Part shown: positions 6,451-7,197 of the stretch, in pieces
Position numbering within the stretch: the stretch's first letter is position 1
How the letters are laid out: each line of letters opens with the position of its first letter
Origin: an uncultured Candidatus Saccharibacteria bacterium
GTDB lineage: Bacteria > Patescibacteriota > Saccharimonadia > Saccharimonadales > Saccharimonadaceae
Direction of reading: 5' to 3'
Assembly: GCA_938041555.1 (NCBI GenBank)
Contig: CALIAC010000015.1
Coordinates: 1-7,197 of the forward strand
Length of the DNA stretch: 7,197 bases
Made by a program: the position numbers and the translations under genes
Notes under the pieces: model-generated
Database searches by the model: none
What the model was told of the DNA's origin: nothing
The model's input: the letters and a program-made list of their open reading frames with translations, nothing else

Positions 6451-6463
6451 TATAGAGTGCTAA
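6437..6463. promoter_or_regulatory. CIRCE operator (HrcA-binding site)
   Basis: The plus strand reads TTAGCACTC, nine bases, GAGTGCTAA, an exact match to the CIRCE consensus bound by the heat-shock repressor HrcA. The symmetry extends three more A-T pairs on each side, giving 12-base arms. It overlaps the clpP -35 box, so it should repress clpP until HrcA is inactivated by heat or unfolded protein. Because the minus-strand right arm ends in TTTT, the hairpin may also stop transcripts from tig. HrcA itself is not in this window. Confidence 0.93.
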
Positions 6464-6490
6464 TTTCTGCTATGCAAGTTATCCTGTCTG

Positions 6491-7197
6491 CTACTTCTTA
6501 GTATTCTGCGCCACCAGCCAGTCGATCGTCTTCTCTGTCAAGAGGCGGTTGGCAATCTCGTGCTGCACCTCTGGCTCATCAAAGCGTGCCACCATAGTTG
6601 CATCATTGGCGTACTGTTGCTTGAAGGCACTGATGCGCTCTTGTAGCTCCTCTGCTGTGGCTTCGATCTTCTCGGCCTTGCTCAACTCAGCCAGGACAAG
6701 CCCAGCCTTAATGCGCTCATCGGCCGCTGGCTTAGCCTCCTTCTCGATCCACTCGTCTTTGTCTTTATACTCCTTCTCGGCAAGGTACTGCTCAAGAGTC
6801 CGGCCGCGATGAGCGAGGTTCTGCACCAAGTCTTGCTCAATCGAGCGAAGCTGGTCGGCTCGCAATACCTCTGGGATGGCCACTGTGCTAGCATCGGCCA
6901 ACTGCTTGACGGCTACATCGCGCAGCTCATCATCTGCCTCACGCTGCTTTTGCGCAGTAATTTCCTTCTCGATATCTTTCTTGAGGTCATCAATAGAAGT
7001 AAATGGTCCAACCTTCGCCGCAAACTCATCAGTCAGCTCAGGCAATGTCACTTTCTTGACCTTCTTGACGGTCGTATCAAAGACGACTGCTTGCCCGGCT
7101 AGTTCGCTCGCATGGTAGTCCTTCGGAAAGGTGAGTTCAACCGCCTTCGTTTCACCAGCCTTGAGGCCAATCAATGCCTCTTCGAAGCCTCCAGCAC
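6491..7197 (-). CDS. tig: Trigger factor, C-terminal part (5' end beyond the window)
   Basis: Trigger factor is the ribosome-associated chaperone and peptidyl-prolyl isomerase that receives nascent chains. The readable 234 residues start inside the FKBP-like isomerase domain (GGFEEALIGLKAGETKAVEL and FPKDYHASELAGQAVVF), then the linker LPELTDEFAAKVG. The rest is the helical C-terminal chaperone arms, rich in Lys, Glu, Ala and Gln (for example EIANRLLTEKTIDWLVAQNT near the end). The N-terminal ribosome-binding domain lies outside, so its signature cannot be checked. A TTG at 7174 is not a start; the frame stays open to the window edge and matches the family there. The gene ends with TAG at 6493-6491, 75 bases before clpP, the common tig-clpP order. 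Confidence 0.95.
   Translation of the reverse strand, partial: AGGFEEALIGLKAGETKAVELTFPKDYHASELAGQAVVFDTTVKKVKKVTLPELTDEFAAKVGPFTSIDDLKKDIEKEITAQKQREADDELRDVAVKQLADASTVAIPEVLRADQLRSIEQDLVQNLAHRGRTLEQYLAEKEYKDKDEWIEKEAKPAADERIKAGLVLAELSKAEKIEATAEELQERISAFKQQYANDATMVARFDEPEVQHEIANRLLTEKTIDWLVAQNTKK

Noticed and set aside
1..7197. Recoded UGA, as in Gracilibacteria and Absconditabacteria
   Set aside because: No in-frame TGA was seen in conserved genes; standard code reads them fully, with TAA or TAG as stops.

Overview
The window is a bacterial core-gene segment in which every supported gene lies on the minus strand. Read in the direction of transcription (right to left) the order is: tig (trigger factor, 5' part cut off by the window edge), clpP, an unrecognised single-pass membrane protein, an intergenic promoter region of about 350 bases, rpoB (complete) and rpoC (first 483 codons only). 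The style of the RpoB and RpoC proteins suggests Candidatus Saccharibacteria (TM7; Patescibacteria/CPR). The pointers are a short RpoB without the large gammaproteobacterial insertions, an actinobacterial-like coiled-coil insertion in RpoC, and RNA polymerase residues that depart from the bacterial consensus. This placement rests on remembered family resemblance, not on a search. Genetic code 11 fits: all complete genes end in TAA or TAG and I saw no in-frame TGA.

Region 5807-7197 is a protein-quality-control block. tig ends at 6491. The 75-base gap to clpP holds a perfect CIRCE element (the HrcA operator), which covers the -35 box of a strong clpP promoter. The -10 box lies so close to the clpP ATG that the mRNA is predicted to be leaderless. 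Where many bacteria have clpX after clpP, this window has a 203-residue membrane-anchored protein with four cysteines in its predicted outer domain. It may have its own extended -10 promoter with the same leaderless geometry.

Region 4815-5162 has no convincing gene. It holds a near-consensus sigma70-type promoter for rpoBC (TTGACG, 18 bases, TATAAT), a leader of about 170 bases with a small GC-rich hairpin, a 24-base near-perfect palindrome, and an 11-base motif shared in inverted orientation between the palindrome and the promoter start site.

Region 1-4814 is the rpoBC operon. The genes are separated by one base and both have strong Shine-Dalgarno sequences. rplJ and rplL, the usual upstream partners, are not next to rpoB. 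Two departures in the enzyme stand out. The four cysteines of the near-universal N-terminal zinc ribbon of RpoC are all replaced with no change in length. The acidic pair of RpoB that corresponds to E. coli E813-D814 reads Asp-Asp. Both are in open, otherwise highly conserved frames, so they look like real lineage features and not errors. I found no mobile element, CRISPR array, tRNA or rRNA.
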